Positions 11,205-22,445 of a stretch of 64,000 nucleotides of DNA are shown here, piece by piece. Both the position numbers and the translations under genes were made by a program. Origin of the DNA: Atherix ibis (taxonomy: Eukaryota > Arthropoda > Insecta > Diptera > Athericidae); assembly GCA_958298945.1 (NCBI GenBank), contig OY282610.1, positions 39,625,667 to 39,689,666 on the forward strand, in the 5' to 3' direction. Under the pieces are notes generated by a model, which worked only from the letters and a program-made list of their open reading frames with translations, searched no databases and was not told where the DNA came from. How positions within the stretch are numbered: the stretch's first letter is position 1; every line of letters begins with the position of its first letter.

Positions 11205-11942
11205 ATATAACATAAATAAAGGAGAGAATTATAGACACAACGTATTGTAAATAAGAAAGAGGTCCTAAGAAACGAGAGGTTAAAAAAAAGTGTATGTAAT
11301 ACGAAATAAGAATCACAAAAAAATTAAAGAAAACGTGGACGAAGAGAAAAGATAAACAAAACGGATGCTAACCGCGAAGAAGAATTGAGAAAAATAGTAA
11401 TAAACCAGATATGGAGAGAGAGAGAATACCGTGTTAGAGAGAGGTTATTATTGCAGCAACAACAACAACACCAGCAGCAGCAGCAATAGCAAAACATAAA
11501 AACAACAAAGCGAACGAAAACAGAACCAACAACATCGTCCAATTAAAAACATAACTCAGTTAAGGCAACAGTAATACACCACTCACTGCATGTGTACATA
11601 CGTATCCAGTTGGAAGAGATGAGTGTACGCTATAATGTACGAGCGAGCATAAAAGAGAAAAACATACATAAAAATTTGAGTGTACAAACATTTGGCATCC
11701 ATACGACTTTTGTGCATACAAAAAAAAAAAACCTTATAATACACACGCCAGAGCAAAGAGTAGTTAAACAACTAAAATTTACTGCGACCAGAACGCAACA
11801 CTACCCATATTAAGAGTGAAACAGAAAGCATAAAATTTTCTTTTGAAAAGGTTGGCAAAGGGAGAGGAATAAGAAGAACAGCACAACACAAGAAGTGTGG
11901 AAAAGTAGAGAGGAACAAATTTGGATACAAAAAGTAGACATA
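11205..11942 (+). other. purine-rich leader-like stretch with CAA/CAG run
   Basis: The plus strand is strongly A/G-rich and carries a cagcaacaacaac...cagcagcagcag run at 11453-11489, a composition typical of long 5' leaders of developmental genes in flies. It leads without a sharp break into the ATG of the candidate first exon at 11943. No TATA box or initiator can be fixed. Opposite-strand frames at 11324-11542 and 11779-12069 are treated as shadows. Confidence 0.25.
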
Positions 11943-12017
11943 ATGAATGGTGAGCCGAAAGACAGAGAATATGATCGGGGGCTGTTTTGTCTCTTATCGA
12001 ATGCAGTCTTACCACTG
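11943..12017 (+). CDS. candidate first coding exon (25 codons, phase 0)
   Basis: An ATG with A at -3 opens a 25-codon frame (MNGEPKDREYDRG, then LFCLLSNAVLPL). It ends exactly on a codon boundary at CCACTG|GTAAGG, a near-consensus donor. The leader-like sequence upstream and the donor make a first coding exon plausible, but no downstream partner exon is recognised and the peptide matches no family I know. A competing donor, AATG|GTGAGC, lies just after the ATG and would turn this into an untranslated exon. Confidence 0.25.
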
Positions 12018-12900
12018 GTAAGGTTGGTAGGTAATCGCCGCTGACTGATCTGTAGGTACGGTCAACCAACCAGAGTAGGTATCAGGGTTTTCTGTGTTCA
12101 TAAAAAAGAAGGCGACAGAAAGGAAGGGAGATAGAGATAATAGTTGAATGGTGGCAAAGCTACAAGAGAGATCAGTTAGATTTAGATGAGAGAGCGGATA
12201 GAGAAAATACTCTAAAATGTATGGACAAATTATGAGAGAGTTTCGAATTTTTTCAATTGAAATTATTTTTGAAATTTACTTAGTGCCCTTTTCTATCCTT
12301 TTGCTGTCATATTTGTCCTTTTGACATATCTTAAAAGGTGTGTAACAATTAATGTAATGTTCAGAAACTTTAGGCATTCGGCTTGTGCCGTATGCGTGTG
12401 TGTGTGTTTATGCAAAAAAAAAAACGTATGCAAAAAAATAAGTTGAAAAATCTGTCAGCAATATGAGAATCTGAGCGAAAGAGTATAAATAATAATCGTG
12501 GAAAACAAAGAAAAAGAATTGCTGAATTTGAGGAATTTTGATCGGTTTTCCTTTTTTGCTTGTCTTTTCTTATAATTTTTTTTTTTTTGTAAATATTTAA
12601 CGCAGATTATTCTCTCTCTTTCTGGGTGGCTAGCCTTATTGTAACTAGCATACGTATGCACATATATTAATGTGTTCTTAGATGGGTAAAATGTTTTGTT
12701 TTTTTCTTTTTTTCTTCAAGAAAAACGAAGAAAATATTTTTGTTTTATTATATTTTTTGTCTGGTAAAAATAACATGTTGCATATTAAATTATCGTTTTA
12801 TGAGTGACCCCATACCTGTTTACACACATATTTTCTCAAATGCAAATGCCTGCATAAATACAATCGCATTTTTACTTTTCTGAATTGGTTGCGATCCGAA
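12018..12900. other. gene-free stretch
   Basis: Continues purine-rich to about 12230, then becomes AT-rich with a (GT)n patch at about 12393-12408. No exon supported. Confidence 0.5.
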
Positions 12901-12999
12901 CTTACTCAATTTTGAAGAGAGAAAAATTCGACAAAAAGCAAAAAAAAAAAAAATCTCCTACCGGTAAATTTCTTCCTTAATCAAATTAGATGAGAGAAA

Positions 13000-14870
13000 A
13001 TTCATTAAAAAAAATGTAACAAAATGAAAATTTTGAGGAAAATTATTTAAAAAACCTTTTTTTTTTCTTAAAAAAATGGAATAAGCCGAAATTAATTATT
13101 TTACGAGAATTTGCGACAAAAAAAAACAAAACGGCAAAAAATGACAAGAAACAAATTTAAAAAAATTAGGAATACAAAAATTTTCGAACAAAAATCAAAT
13201 TAAAATTTAAGGAAAATTGCAAAGAAAAGCAATAAAAATTACAAAAAAAAAAAAATTAAAAAAATTTTAAGGAAAATAATTCAAAAAACCTTTTTTTGTT
13301 TTTAAAAAAATTGAATTAGTTGAAATTAAGCACACTTTTAAGAATACAAATATTTTTAAGCAGTAAAAAATTTAGGAATAGAATTTCGAAAAATATTAAT
13401 TAAAAAAAAATTAAAAATTAATAAGAGGGAGAATAAAAGATCTTTCTCCCGTTTTATTAATTATTACATAAATAATTGTTAAGGAAAAGTCGAATTGAAG
13501 AAAAAAAAATTAACGAAAGAAAAAAACAAAAATTAATCGAAAATTAAAGGTAAGAAAAAATTAGCACAAAATTAAGGAGACAATCAATTTGATAAGAAAA
13601 TTATGAAAGTTGAATATTTTTGGAAAATAATTAAGGAAAAATTAATTATAATTAAATTTTAAATCAATAAAAATAAAAAAATTGAGGAAAATTTTGGTAA
13701 CAGCAATTTGGGAAAATTTAAGCAAAAATAAATGAGAAGCAAATAAAAATTTAGAAAAAAGTTTAGTAGTAAATAAACTTGAGGAAAAATTAATTAAAAT
13801 CTGGAGAAAAAAAATTAAAATTGTTGGAAAATTAAGAAAATTAAAATTGCGATCAGTAATTATGGGATTAAGAATGAAAATTAAAAATAAAATATAATTA
13901 AAAGCGATGGTAATAAAATTAGTATTAAGAAAATCTAATTAAAAATAAAAGAAAATTTAATGAAATTCATAAAAATTGAATAATTGCAGAAAAAAACTAA
14001 GAAAATTCAAAAATTATTACTGCAAAATTTAAAGAATTAACGAAAAAAATTACTGAAAAATTTAAAGAATTAAAGAAAAAAATTAATAAAAATTAAAGAA
14101 AAATTAATAAAAATTGACTAATTAAAGAAAAAAAATAAAAAAATTCAAAACATATTAATGAAAAATTTTGAGACAAAGAAAAAATTAATAAAAATTAAAG
14201 AAAAATTAATAAAAATTGACTAATTGCAGAAAAAAATTAAGAAAATTCAAAAAAATTACTGAAAAATTTAAAGAATTAAAGAAAAAAATTAAAGAAATAT
14301 TAATAAAAATTGACGTATTGCAGAAAAAAATTAAGAAAATTCAAAAAATATTACTGAAAAATTTTGAGAATTAAAGAAAAAATTAATGAAATTAATAAAA
14401 ATTAAAGAAAAATTAAGAAAACAAAAAAAATAACTGAAAAATTTAAAGAATGAAAGAAAAAATTAAAGAAAAATTAATAAAAATTGACTAATTGGAGAAA
14501 AAAAATTAAGAAAATTCCAAAAAAATTACCGCAAAATTTAAAGAATTATAGAAAAAATTAATGAAATTAATAAAAATTAAAGAAAAATTAATAAAATTAA
14601 TAAAAATTGACTAATTGCAGAAAAAAAATTAAGAAAATTCAAAAACTATAACTGCAAAATTTAAGGAATTAAAGAAAAAAAATTAATGAAAATTAAAGAA
14701 AAATTAACAAAATTAATAAAAATTCATTAATTGCAGAAAAAAACGAAAAAAAATTCAAACAAATAGTGCAAAATTTAAAGAATTAAAAAAAAATTAATAA
14801 AAATTAAAGAAAAATTAATAAAAATTGATTAATTGCAAACAAAAAACTAAGAAAATACAGACCTTTTTTT
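13000..14870 (+). repeat. A-rich tandem array, unit about 95-125 bp
   Basis: From about 13.9 kb an ordered unit repeats: ttaataaaaattgactaatt, gcagaaaaaaattaag, aaaattcaaaaa, then attactgaaaaatttaaag. The landmark attgactaattgcag or a close variant is seen near 13975, 14112, 14213, 14306, 14479, 14604, 14718 and 14820. Steps are about 93-137 bp, with one of about 173 bp. The stretch 13.0-13.9 kb uses the same words without a clear period and looks like a decayed edge. Noncoding. Confidence 0.8.
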
Positions 14871-15780
14871 TTATTTTGGCAATAACAAAAAGGAGTCTAG
14901 GTTTTTGGCAATAAAAAAATGTCCTAATTAAAAATAAAAAAAATAATAAATGTCAAATTGACGTATTTTAAGGGGAAAAAGGCCCCAACGATGTAATCGT
15001 AGGAAGAGGAGAGCGTGGTGATATGTGGTTATGAAAATGTCTAAAGCTGACCATACACTTTCAAACGTGCTAACAAACTGAGTTTGGTTAATTGTTTGCG
15101 GTTTTATCGTATGTATTTTTTTGGTTCTTTTCAGTACAAGAGAGATTAGTAGGGTAATCTTACTGATAATATCCAATTCGATTATGAAAATTTAGAAAAA
15201 TGTCCACCTTTTTAATGACTGGCAGAAGGAATTTCAAGTTTAATTAGTCAGTCAAATTTACCTATGTATGGGCAGATTGTGTTTAAACAAATCAAACTGA
15301 CAGCTAATAATCAGCTGATTGTGACTACGTTTCATTTCTCTTTTGCCCGCATTCAGTTAGATAAGAATTTCGGTTGTTCCCGTCCCTTCCATGCAAATTC
15401 ACCGCTGTCTGTCGATTTAGGAACTAATTTGCACGTGTGCACGCACAGCAAAATGTCAAACCAAGTTTAAATACCGCATGGGAAACACATATGTCCATTT
15501 TGTTTTGGTTTAATTGCATTTATGTTTTTCGGTGTTTCATTCTTGTTCGTATTCATTTTTAATTTTTTCTCTTATTGTTGGGGATTTTCCTACTTATTTC
15601 GTTCTATCTTACTCTTTCTATTGCTCTCTCTCTCTCTCTCTAATACATCTATGACTCAATCTAAGAAATTTTTTTTTCACATTAGTTTTCTGTTTTTTTC
15701 CTTTTTATTGCTCTCTGGTTTTTCAAAAATTCTCTTACTCATCTTTGCATAAATTTTGTATTGTTTCGTTGCATTATTAT
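14871..15780. other. unique island, no supported gene
   Basis: A moderately GC-richer island (about 14950-15500) followed by T/C-rich sequence with (CT)n at about 15624-15640. Frames at 14928-15176 (-), 15264-15470 (+) and 15522-15752 (+) have no recognisable domains; the last is homopolymer-driven F/L/S. Confidence 0.5.
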
Positions 15781-16083
15781 TTAACATACTCGAGCGACCA
15801 TCCCCCAATCATTTACAAACTTGCATACATCTACACCTATATAAGTGTGCATAGTCTTTTTGAAGTGTGCACTGAAATTTAGGTAATTTCGTCGTGTATG
15901 CGATAAATAATTATCAAAAAAATTAAATTTTTTGTTCAATGAAAACTTGAAGAACTCGTCAAATTTCTCTCCTTTTGAGAACGTCTCTTCGTTTAACTTG
16001 GAGTGGCTCGGTTCAGTTCGGCGCTCCTCGTGTAAATTCTCGTAAATAAGATCTCTCCATTTTCGATTATTACCTCTTTTCAT
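15781..16083 (-). CDS. 100-codon orphan frame with ATG start
   Basis: Starts at a true ATG and runs 100 residues to TAA at the left end. The product is highly charged at first (MKRGNNRKWRDLIYENLHEE, then EETFSKGEKFDEFF) and then basic and aromatic (NYLSHTRRNYLNF). It has no signal peptide, membrane segment or family match that I know. A TATATAAA element lies 139 bp upstream, and a short overlapping upstream frame (MKRDSYEKR, 16099-16070) begins in the second copy of a 16-bp repeat. An alternative is that AAAAGAG|GTAATA just after the ATG is a donor and the rest is intron. Confidence 0.25.
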   Translation of the reverse strand: MKRGNNRKWRDLIYENLHEERRTEPSHSKLNEETFSKGEKFDEFFKFSLNKKFNFFDNYLSHTRRNYLNFSAHFKKTMHTYIGVDVCKFVNDWGMVARVC

Positions 16084-16112
16084 ACGAATCTCTTTTCATA
16101 CGAATCTCTTTT
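16073..16112 (-). repeat. 2.5 copies of a 16-bp direct repeat around the start codon
   Basis: tctcttttcatacgaa occurs at 16073-16088 (one mismatch) and 16089-16104, with a partial third copy to 16112. On the minus strand each full copy carries an ATG in the same context (TTCGTATGAAAAGAG), giving an upstream and a main ATG 16 nt apart in different frames. Confidence 0.85.
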
Positions 16113-16221
16113 ATTGCAAAGCGTTCTCGCTTTCTCTGTTGCCCGCCCGCTTTCCTTCGCAAACATTCCATCTCGCATTTCTTCTCTGAACTCAACTCTC
16201 TGTTTTTACTCAATTTCACAA

Positions 16222-16229
16222 TTTATATA
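16222..16229 (-). promoter_or_regulatory. candidate TATA box
   Basis: TATATAAA on the minus strand, preceded by GGTCGG and set in a GC-richer island. A start 25-35 nt downstream would fall near 16190-16200, leaving a leader of about 110 nt before the ATG at 16083. The element is a canonical TATA sequence, but such octamers also arise by chance in AT-rich DNA. Confidence 0.3.
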
Positions 16230-16319
16230 CCGACCAGCCAATCAACACTAATCAACCAGCATACCATGTACCTACGCAAGTACCTTCCGTTGGTTCACCT
16301 TGCCCGTGCCCTTGCATTC

Positions 16320-17190
16320 TTATTAAAAATTATTTTCTTGGTAATTTTTCCTTTCCGATTTTGAAATTATTCCATTGTTGGTTATTAATTTAATTATAAT
16401 AGTTTTTAAGGTGGTTTTCACTTTATTTAGGAAACATTTTTTATTTTGTAACAAATAATATTTTTTTTTTTGATAAAATTTAGGCAGTTTGGACTTGGTT
16501 TATTTTTTTGAATTTAGAAATTTAGATACAAAAAAGGATTTTTAATATGTTGTTGTTTTTAGCTTATTCCATAAGAAATGGATTTTTTTTGTTTGTAAAA
16601 AGGTGAAATTTTTTTTTGGTATGTCTTCTTATTAATTGAGGTTTTTTTTAGTTCAAATTTTTTAATTAATAAATTTTCATGCGTTTAATTTAATTTTGTT
16701 TTTATTTTATATTTTTTATAAATGAAAAATATTTAAAAAAAAAAAAAAAAAATTATGTGTAAAAGATGGCCGTAGGCAAACATACACAAAACCACGTCCA
16801 ATTTGTTTTTTTATTTTGTTATTGACAATCATTAAATGTGTGCGTACATGTCTTAGCTATTATATTATTGCCTCTTACTTGGCTTATACAAAGCAATGTG
16901 TATTAAACTACTCCCACACAAATCCGGTGATAAACTTGAATGTTTGTTTTGCTTCAATCAACAGTCTCCTTAGAATACGGAAAGTGGGATAAAGGGAAAA
17001 ACGAAAATAGGAACAAGAAGAAGAAGAAGAAGAAGGAGTATGAGTTTAACAACAACAACAACAACAACAACACAGCACAGCATAATTTGCCCTTTCCAAT
17101 GAAAATTCCGTTCCATCGTTAACACCACCCCCCTTCCTTCCGCCACCCACTTCTAGCTCTTTCACTGTCAATTCTTTGAATATTTTGCTC
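16320..17190. other. T-rich gene-free stretch with microsatellites
   Basis: T-rich sequence to about 16730 and a long A run at about 16735-16752. A (GAA)n/(AAG)n patch lies at 17018-17034 and an (AAC)n run at 17049-17073. The 60-codon frame at 16940-17122 is mostly these triplet runs (K then N) and is rejected as a gene. Confidence 0.6.
17049..17073. repeat. (AAC)n microsatellite
   Basis: Eight AAC/ACA triplets following an AAG/GAA run. Confidence 0.9.
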
Positions 17191-17195
17191 TTTCA

Positions 17196-17420
17196 TTGAA
17201 TTTCATCTTATATACCTAAGTACGAGTGCGAGTATGAAAAATTACTTTCAATCGAATATCAAATACAGCCGTTTAGATCCAATGGGCTCCCCAGATCGCT
17301 CACAAATAATACAAGTACGATTATAACCACCAGCGTGCCATTCGATCATGTTGCCTACGACTTTTACTTCGACGATGTTCGAATCTTTCTGCTTCCAAGC
17401 ATTGTTTTTACTATTTGATA
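17196..17420. other. open island, possible single exon
   Basis: A 220-bp island of higher GC that is open in several frames. One plus-strand frame from 17196 reads about 72 codons (with PKYECEYEKLLSIEY and SVPFDHVAYDFYFDDVR). A minus-strand frame reads about 50 codons (with NIVEVKVVGNMIEWHAGGY and RTCIICERSGEPI, including a CxxC). All are mixed in composition and none has an obvious acceptor and donor pair. Which frame, if any, is real cannot be decided here. Confidence 0.15.
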
Positions 17421-17429
17421 TGTTTTTTT

Positions 17430-17475
17430 TTACTATTACTATTACTATTATTATTATTATTATTATAATTTTCTT
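17430..17475. repeat. (ATT)n/(TTA)n microsatellite
   Basis: An imperfect ATT/ACT triplet run that becomes pure ATT. It accounts for the N/S run in the minus-strand frame across 17411-17626. Confidence 0.85.
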
Positions 17476-17939
17476 TATTTATTATAATAGTAAACGAAAA
17501 GGAGAAAAAATCTTGTACAAAATTTGCATAAAAAAATTTAGATCGTCTGTCTAGTATTTTTGTTTCGTTGTTGCATCTTTCTTTATTTCGAAGAATTTCA
17601 TAGAGCAAAAATCTTGGAGACTTCATTCCGAAATTCCATCAGCATTTTTTCTCGGCAATTTTCTCTAACGTCTTTAATTTGCTCCATTTTTTTACATTAG
17701 AAAAAAAACCACTTTTCTATTTAAACAATAATAAAAAAAAAGGGACAAAAAAGTTCTATACCAAATGGAAGCATCCCAAATAAATAAATCTTAGTGAGAT
17801 GCGATGCTTGGTATTTTCAATGGTTCGACATAATTTAGGTCAAATGTTGTGATTGCTAGATGAGCTTGACTACAGTTGGAATTAGGTTTCGTTTCAAGTC
17901 ATTTTGCGAAAAAATTATCGTTCACTCAAATATTCTGTA

Positions 17940-20930
17940 TTTTTTTATTTCTGTTGTAAACTGTGCCCTTTCGAATTTCATCTTTTTTTTCGAAAACATC
18001 TCAATTTGAAATTTTATTCTTAAAAAAAAACGCCACTTAGAATTTCTGTACAGAACAGAAATAGAATAGTGCACTTTATTCGAAAATAGTGCCGTTTTGA
18101 AGTTTTTCAGAATTGTTCTATTATGAATTTTATTGGGAAGAGCAGCACGTAATGTACATTTGTTTTCGACAATAACACAATTTAATTGGTTTTTTTTTTT
18201 AAAGAAAGAGCCACCTTAAAGTGCCATCATTTTTATGTTTTATTCGAAAATAGCACCATTTTGAAATTTATTCGAACAGCGCCATATTAAATTTTATACA
18301 AAACAAGCGACTTTTTGAACTTTTCCAGAACACTGCCACATTGAATTTTATTTGAAAAAAGCCATTTTCGAGATTTAATGGGAAAAACGCTATTTTGACG
18401 TTTATTCGAAAATACTTTTTTTTTGTTTTCTTAAAAAAAGGAGCTTTTCTGAAATTTAATTCGAAAGCTGCTCTATTTTGATTTTTGTTCGAAAATAGCG
18501 TCATTGTTCAGTTTTTTTTCTCGAAAATTGCAATTTTAATTTTTATTCGAAAACCGCCATTTGAGATTATGTTCGAAAAAAGCGCCATTTTCAATTAACA
18601 CCCTATTTGGACGCGAAAACTGCGCCATTTGAGATTTTATTTGAAAATAGCGCTATTTGGAAGTTTTTTTTTATAAGTAACTTCTCGACATTGAATTTTA
18701 TTCGAAAACCGTCATTTTAGATTTTATTCGAAAATAGCGCCAATCTGAGATTTTTTGACAAAAGCATCACTTTGACGTTAAATCGAAAATGTTATTTGTT
18801 GTTGAATGGAGTTATTTTGAAATTTAATTCGAAAACTGCGAAATTTTCAGTTTTGTTGGTCGAAAATGGAGGCATTTTAAAGTTTTTTCTTCTTCATTGA
18901 ATTTAATTCGAAATTTGCATCATTTTTAAATTTATTCGAACAGTGCCATATTGAATTTTATACAAAAACAGCAACATTTTGACGTTTATTCGAATAAAGC
19001 TACTCCCGAGATTTTATGGGAAAAACGCCATTTTGACGTTTATTCGAAAATACTTTTTTTTTGTTTTCTTAAAAAATGGAGCTATTCTAAAATTTTATTC
19101 GAACATAGCGCCATTTTAAAGTTTTTTTCTCGAAAACTGCGCAATTTTAAATTTTGTTCGAAAACCGTCATTTTAGATTTTATTCGAAAATAGTGACAAT
19201 CTGAGATTTTTTGACAAAAGCATCACTTTGACGTTTATCCGAAAATGTTATTTGTTGTTGAATGGAGTTATTTTGAAATTTAATTCGAAAACTGCGACAT
19301 TTTGAGTTTTGTTGGTCGAAAATGGAGGCATTTTAAAGTTTTTTTCTTCTTCATTGAATTTTATTCGAAAATTGCATCATTTTTAAATTTATTCGAACAG
19401 TGCCATATTGAGTTATATACAAAACCAGCAACATTTTGACGTTTATTCGAATAAAGCTATTCCCGAGATTTTATGGGAAAAACGCTATTTTGACGTTTAT
19501 TCGAAAATACTTTTTTTTTGTTTTCTTAAGAAATGGAACTATTCTGAAATTTAATTCGAAAGCTGCTCTATTTTGATTTTTGTTCGAAAATAGCGTCATT
19601 GTTCAGTTTTTTTTCGAAAACTGCAATTTTAATTTTTATTCGAAAACCGCCATTTGAGATTATGTTCGAAAAGAGCGCCATTTTCAATTAACACCCTCTC
19701 CCCCCTCGAAAACTGCGCCATTTGAGATTTTATTTGAAAATAGCGCTATTTGGAAGTTTTTTTTGATAACTTCTCGACATTGAATTTTATTCGAAAACCG
19801 TCATTTTAGATTTTATTCGAAAATAGCGCCAATCTGAGATTTTTTGACAAAAGCATCACTTTGACGTTAAATCGAAAATGTTATTTGTTGTTGAATGGAG
19901 TTATTTTGAAATTTAATTCGAAAACTGCGAAATTTTCAGTTTTGTTGGTCGAAAATGGAGGCATTTTAAAGTTTTTTCTTCTTCATTGAATTTAATTCGA
20001 AATTTGCATCATTTTTAAATTTATTCGAACAGTGCCATATTGAATTTTATACAAAAACAGCAACATTTTGACGTTTATTCGAATAAAGCTACTCCCGAGA
20101 TTTTATGGGAAAAACGCCATTTTGACGTTTATTCGAAAATACTTTTTTTTTGTTTTCTTAAAAAATGGAGCTATTCTAAAATTTTATTCGAACATAGCGC
20201 CATTTTAAAGTTTTTTTCTCGAAAACTGCGCAATTTTAAATTTTGTTCGAAAACCGTCATTTTAGATTTTATTCGAAAATAGTGACAATCTGAGATTTTT
20301 TGACAAAAGCATCACTTTGACGTTTATCCGAAAATGTTATTTGTTGTTGAATGGAGTTATTTTGAAATTTAATTCGAAAACTGCGAAATTTTGAGTTTTG
20401 TTGGTCGAAAATGGAGGCATTTTAAAGTTTTTTCTTCTTCATTGAATTTTATTCGAAATTTGCATCATTTTTAAATTTATTCGAACAGTGCCATATTGAA
20501 TTTTATACAAAAACAGCAACATTTTGACGTTTATTCGAATAAAGCTACTCCCGAGATTTTATGGGAAAAACGCCATTTTGACGTTTATTCGAAAATAATT
20601 TTATTTTGTTTTCTTAAAAAATGGAGCTTTTCTAAATTTTATTCGAAAATAGCGCCATTTAAAAGTTTTTTTTTCGAAAACTGCGCAATTTTAAATTTTG
20701 TTCGAAAACCGCTATTTTAGATTTTATCCATATTGAGGTTTTTTGACAAAAGCATCATTTTGACTTTTATTCGAAAATGTCGGCTTTATTTTGTTGTTGA
20801 ATGGAGTTCTTTTGAAATTTTATTTAAAAACTGCGCCATTTTGAGTTTTTTTCGTCGAAATATGGGGCACATTGAATTTTATTCGAAATTTCCATCATTT
20901 TCTTCATCAGTTTCCATTTAGAAATTTTTT
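17940..20930 (+). repeat. ATTCGAAAA minisatellite with higher-order repeat of 455 and 1089 bp
   Basis: The basic module is about 25-35 bp, of the form ttattcgaaaa-tagcgccattttga with many variants (gcgcc, gccatt, ctgcg). Modules are arranged in a long unit. Sequence from about 18.49-19.50 kb recurs at about 19.58-20.60 kb with an offset of 1089 bp and almost no change; 18951-19193 and 20040-20282 are identical by eye. A further copy of this segment starts at 20496, 456 bp on, and the same step of about 455 bp links 18811 to 19265. The frames reported here (80 codons, twice) are products of the repeat, not genes. Confidence 0.9.
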
Positions 20931-21733
20931 TTTCTTTTTCTGAAAGGATATGGTTTTGTTAAATAAATTTTCTTATCTTACCACTTAAACAGAATTTTTT
21001 TCCCCAACTCATTTTATAATCGCTCTCCCTAAAAGGAGATTTTCTTAACTTTTATGCCATTTTATGGGTCAAACCGCTTAGAAGTTCATTTTCTTAAAAA
21101 TCATTTTGTTTGTGTACTTTTCATTTTAATGAATTGTCTTAGTTTTTGAGCAAACATTCTTATTTTTGCAACTCAAAAAATTAACCGCTGTATTAATAGT
21201 GTGATGGCACTAATTTTGACGTTTTCAATATTTTTTTTCAATTGATTGTTTTTTTTGTTGCCATTTGTATAAATTTTTTCCACATTATCTTATGAGAGTA
21301 TATATACTCTTAAGAAACCGCTCCATTTAATTGAAGAATTTATTCAAAATAAAAACCTCTTCGTGACGCAAAAAAAAAATCTAATAAAAATTACGAAATA
21401 TTAGAAAAAATCCGTCTTGTGAGAGTATAAAACCCCCTTTTTAGTCTTAGGTCCTTAATTTGACTATTTAAGTGTGAATTTTCAATTTTCCAGCGAATTT
21501 GTTCAGAATTTTTTTTTATTTTTTAGGTAGAATCGCAAGGAATGGGTTTTGCGCAATTTCTGTAAATACGATACAATATAAAATTTTCAAAATCCCTTTT
21601 CATTCTTTTAATAGAGTTTAGACATTTTCGATCGAAAACCACAAAAAGGGTTGCCTACAGACATTGACACAGTCTTATTCTTCGGAAATATCCTAAATAA
21701 CAGCCTAGCTAAAGTAGCCTGTGGATTGAATAA
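20931..21733. other. unique AT-rich stretch between arrays
   Basis: No open frame, RNA gene or repeat of note. Contains tatatactct near 21300 and a modestly GC-richer patch at 21600-21730. Confidence 0.55.
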
Positions 21734-21961
21734 TTAACGATGAAAGTGCATATCCTTGTCGATGCCTGATTGACTGAAAGTGTCTACAGTTCTTGGAAAT
21801 GGGTTTCTCTGAATCCATTTTGCAATCATCTTCCTTCTTCCTACGGGATTTTCTATAATTTTGTTCAATTTTCGTTGTTGTTGTTGTTGCTTACTGAGAT
21901 CCATTAACATTTCATGATTAATTTTATTCGAGAAAAAAAATGATCCAAAAAATGTATACAA
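21734..21961 (-). other. 75-codon orphan frame with Gln run
   Basis: The frame contains internal ATGs, a CAA-coded Gln5 run and a basic stretch (NPVGRRKMIAKWIQRNPF), then TVDTFSQSGIDKDMHFHR and TAA. Composition is protein-like, but no domain is recognised. Its first 15 residues are repeat-edge sequence. No splice sites are convincing. Confidence 0.15.
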
Positions 21962-22445
21962 AACCAGCGACTTTTTGAACTTTTCAAGAACATTGAATTT
22001 TACTTGAAAAAAGCGACTTTCAAGATTTTTGTGGGGAAAAAAAACGCCATTTTGACGTTTATTCGAAAATATTTTCTTTTTGTTTTCTTAAAAAATTGAG
22101 CTATTCTGAAATTTAATTCGAAAGTTGCTCCATTTTGGCTTTTGTTCGAAAATAGCGCCATTTTTAAGTTTTTTTCTTCCCGAAAACTGCGCATTTTAAA
22201 ATTTTTTTTCGAAAATAGCCATTTGAGATTTTGTTCGAAAAAAGCACCATTTTGGATCCCCCTCCCCCTCGAAAACTTCTGGATTTTTTTTTTGATAACT
22301 TCTGGACCGTCATTTTAGATTTTATCCGATAACTGCGCCATATTGAGATGTTTTTATAAAAGCATCATTTTGACGTTTATTCGAAAATGTCGCCTTTTTT
22401 TGTTGTTGAATAGAGTTCTTTTGAAATATTATTCGAAAGCACCAC
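21955..22445 (+). repeat. outlying block of the ATTCGAAAA minisatellite
   Basis: Modules of the 17.9-20.9 kb array return after about 1 kb of unique sequence (acgccattttgacgtttatt, cgaaaatagcgccattttt, aaaagcatcattttgacg). The copies are more divergent than those in the main block. The order of modules matches the main array, so this is a separated segment of it. Confidence 0.85.

Noticed and set aside
13000..14870. A CRISPR-like regular array
   Set aside because: The whole unit repeats with no unique spacers, and the DNA is eukaryotic with introns; this is an ordinary minisatellite.
18951..19193. 80-codon frame repeated identically at 20040-20282 and partly at 20496
   Set aside because: Identity comes from the tandem higher-order repeat; the translation is a string of repeat modules (F/K/R-rich) with no gene signals.
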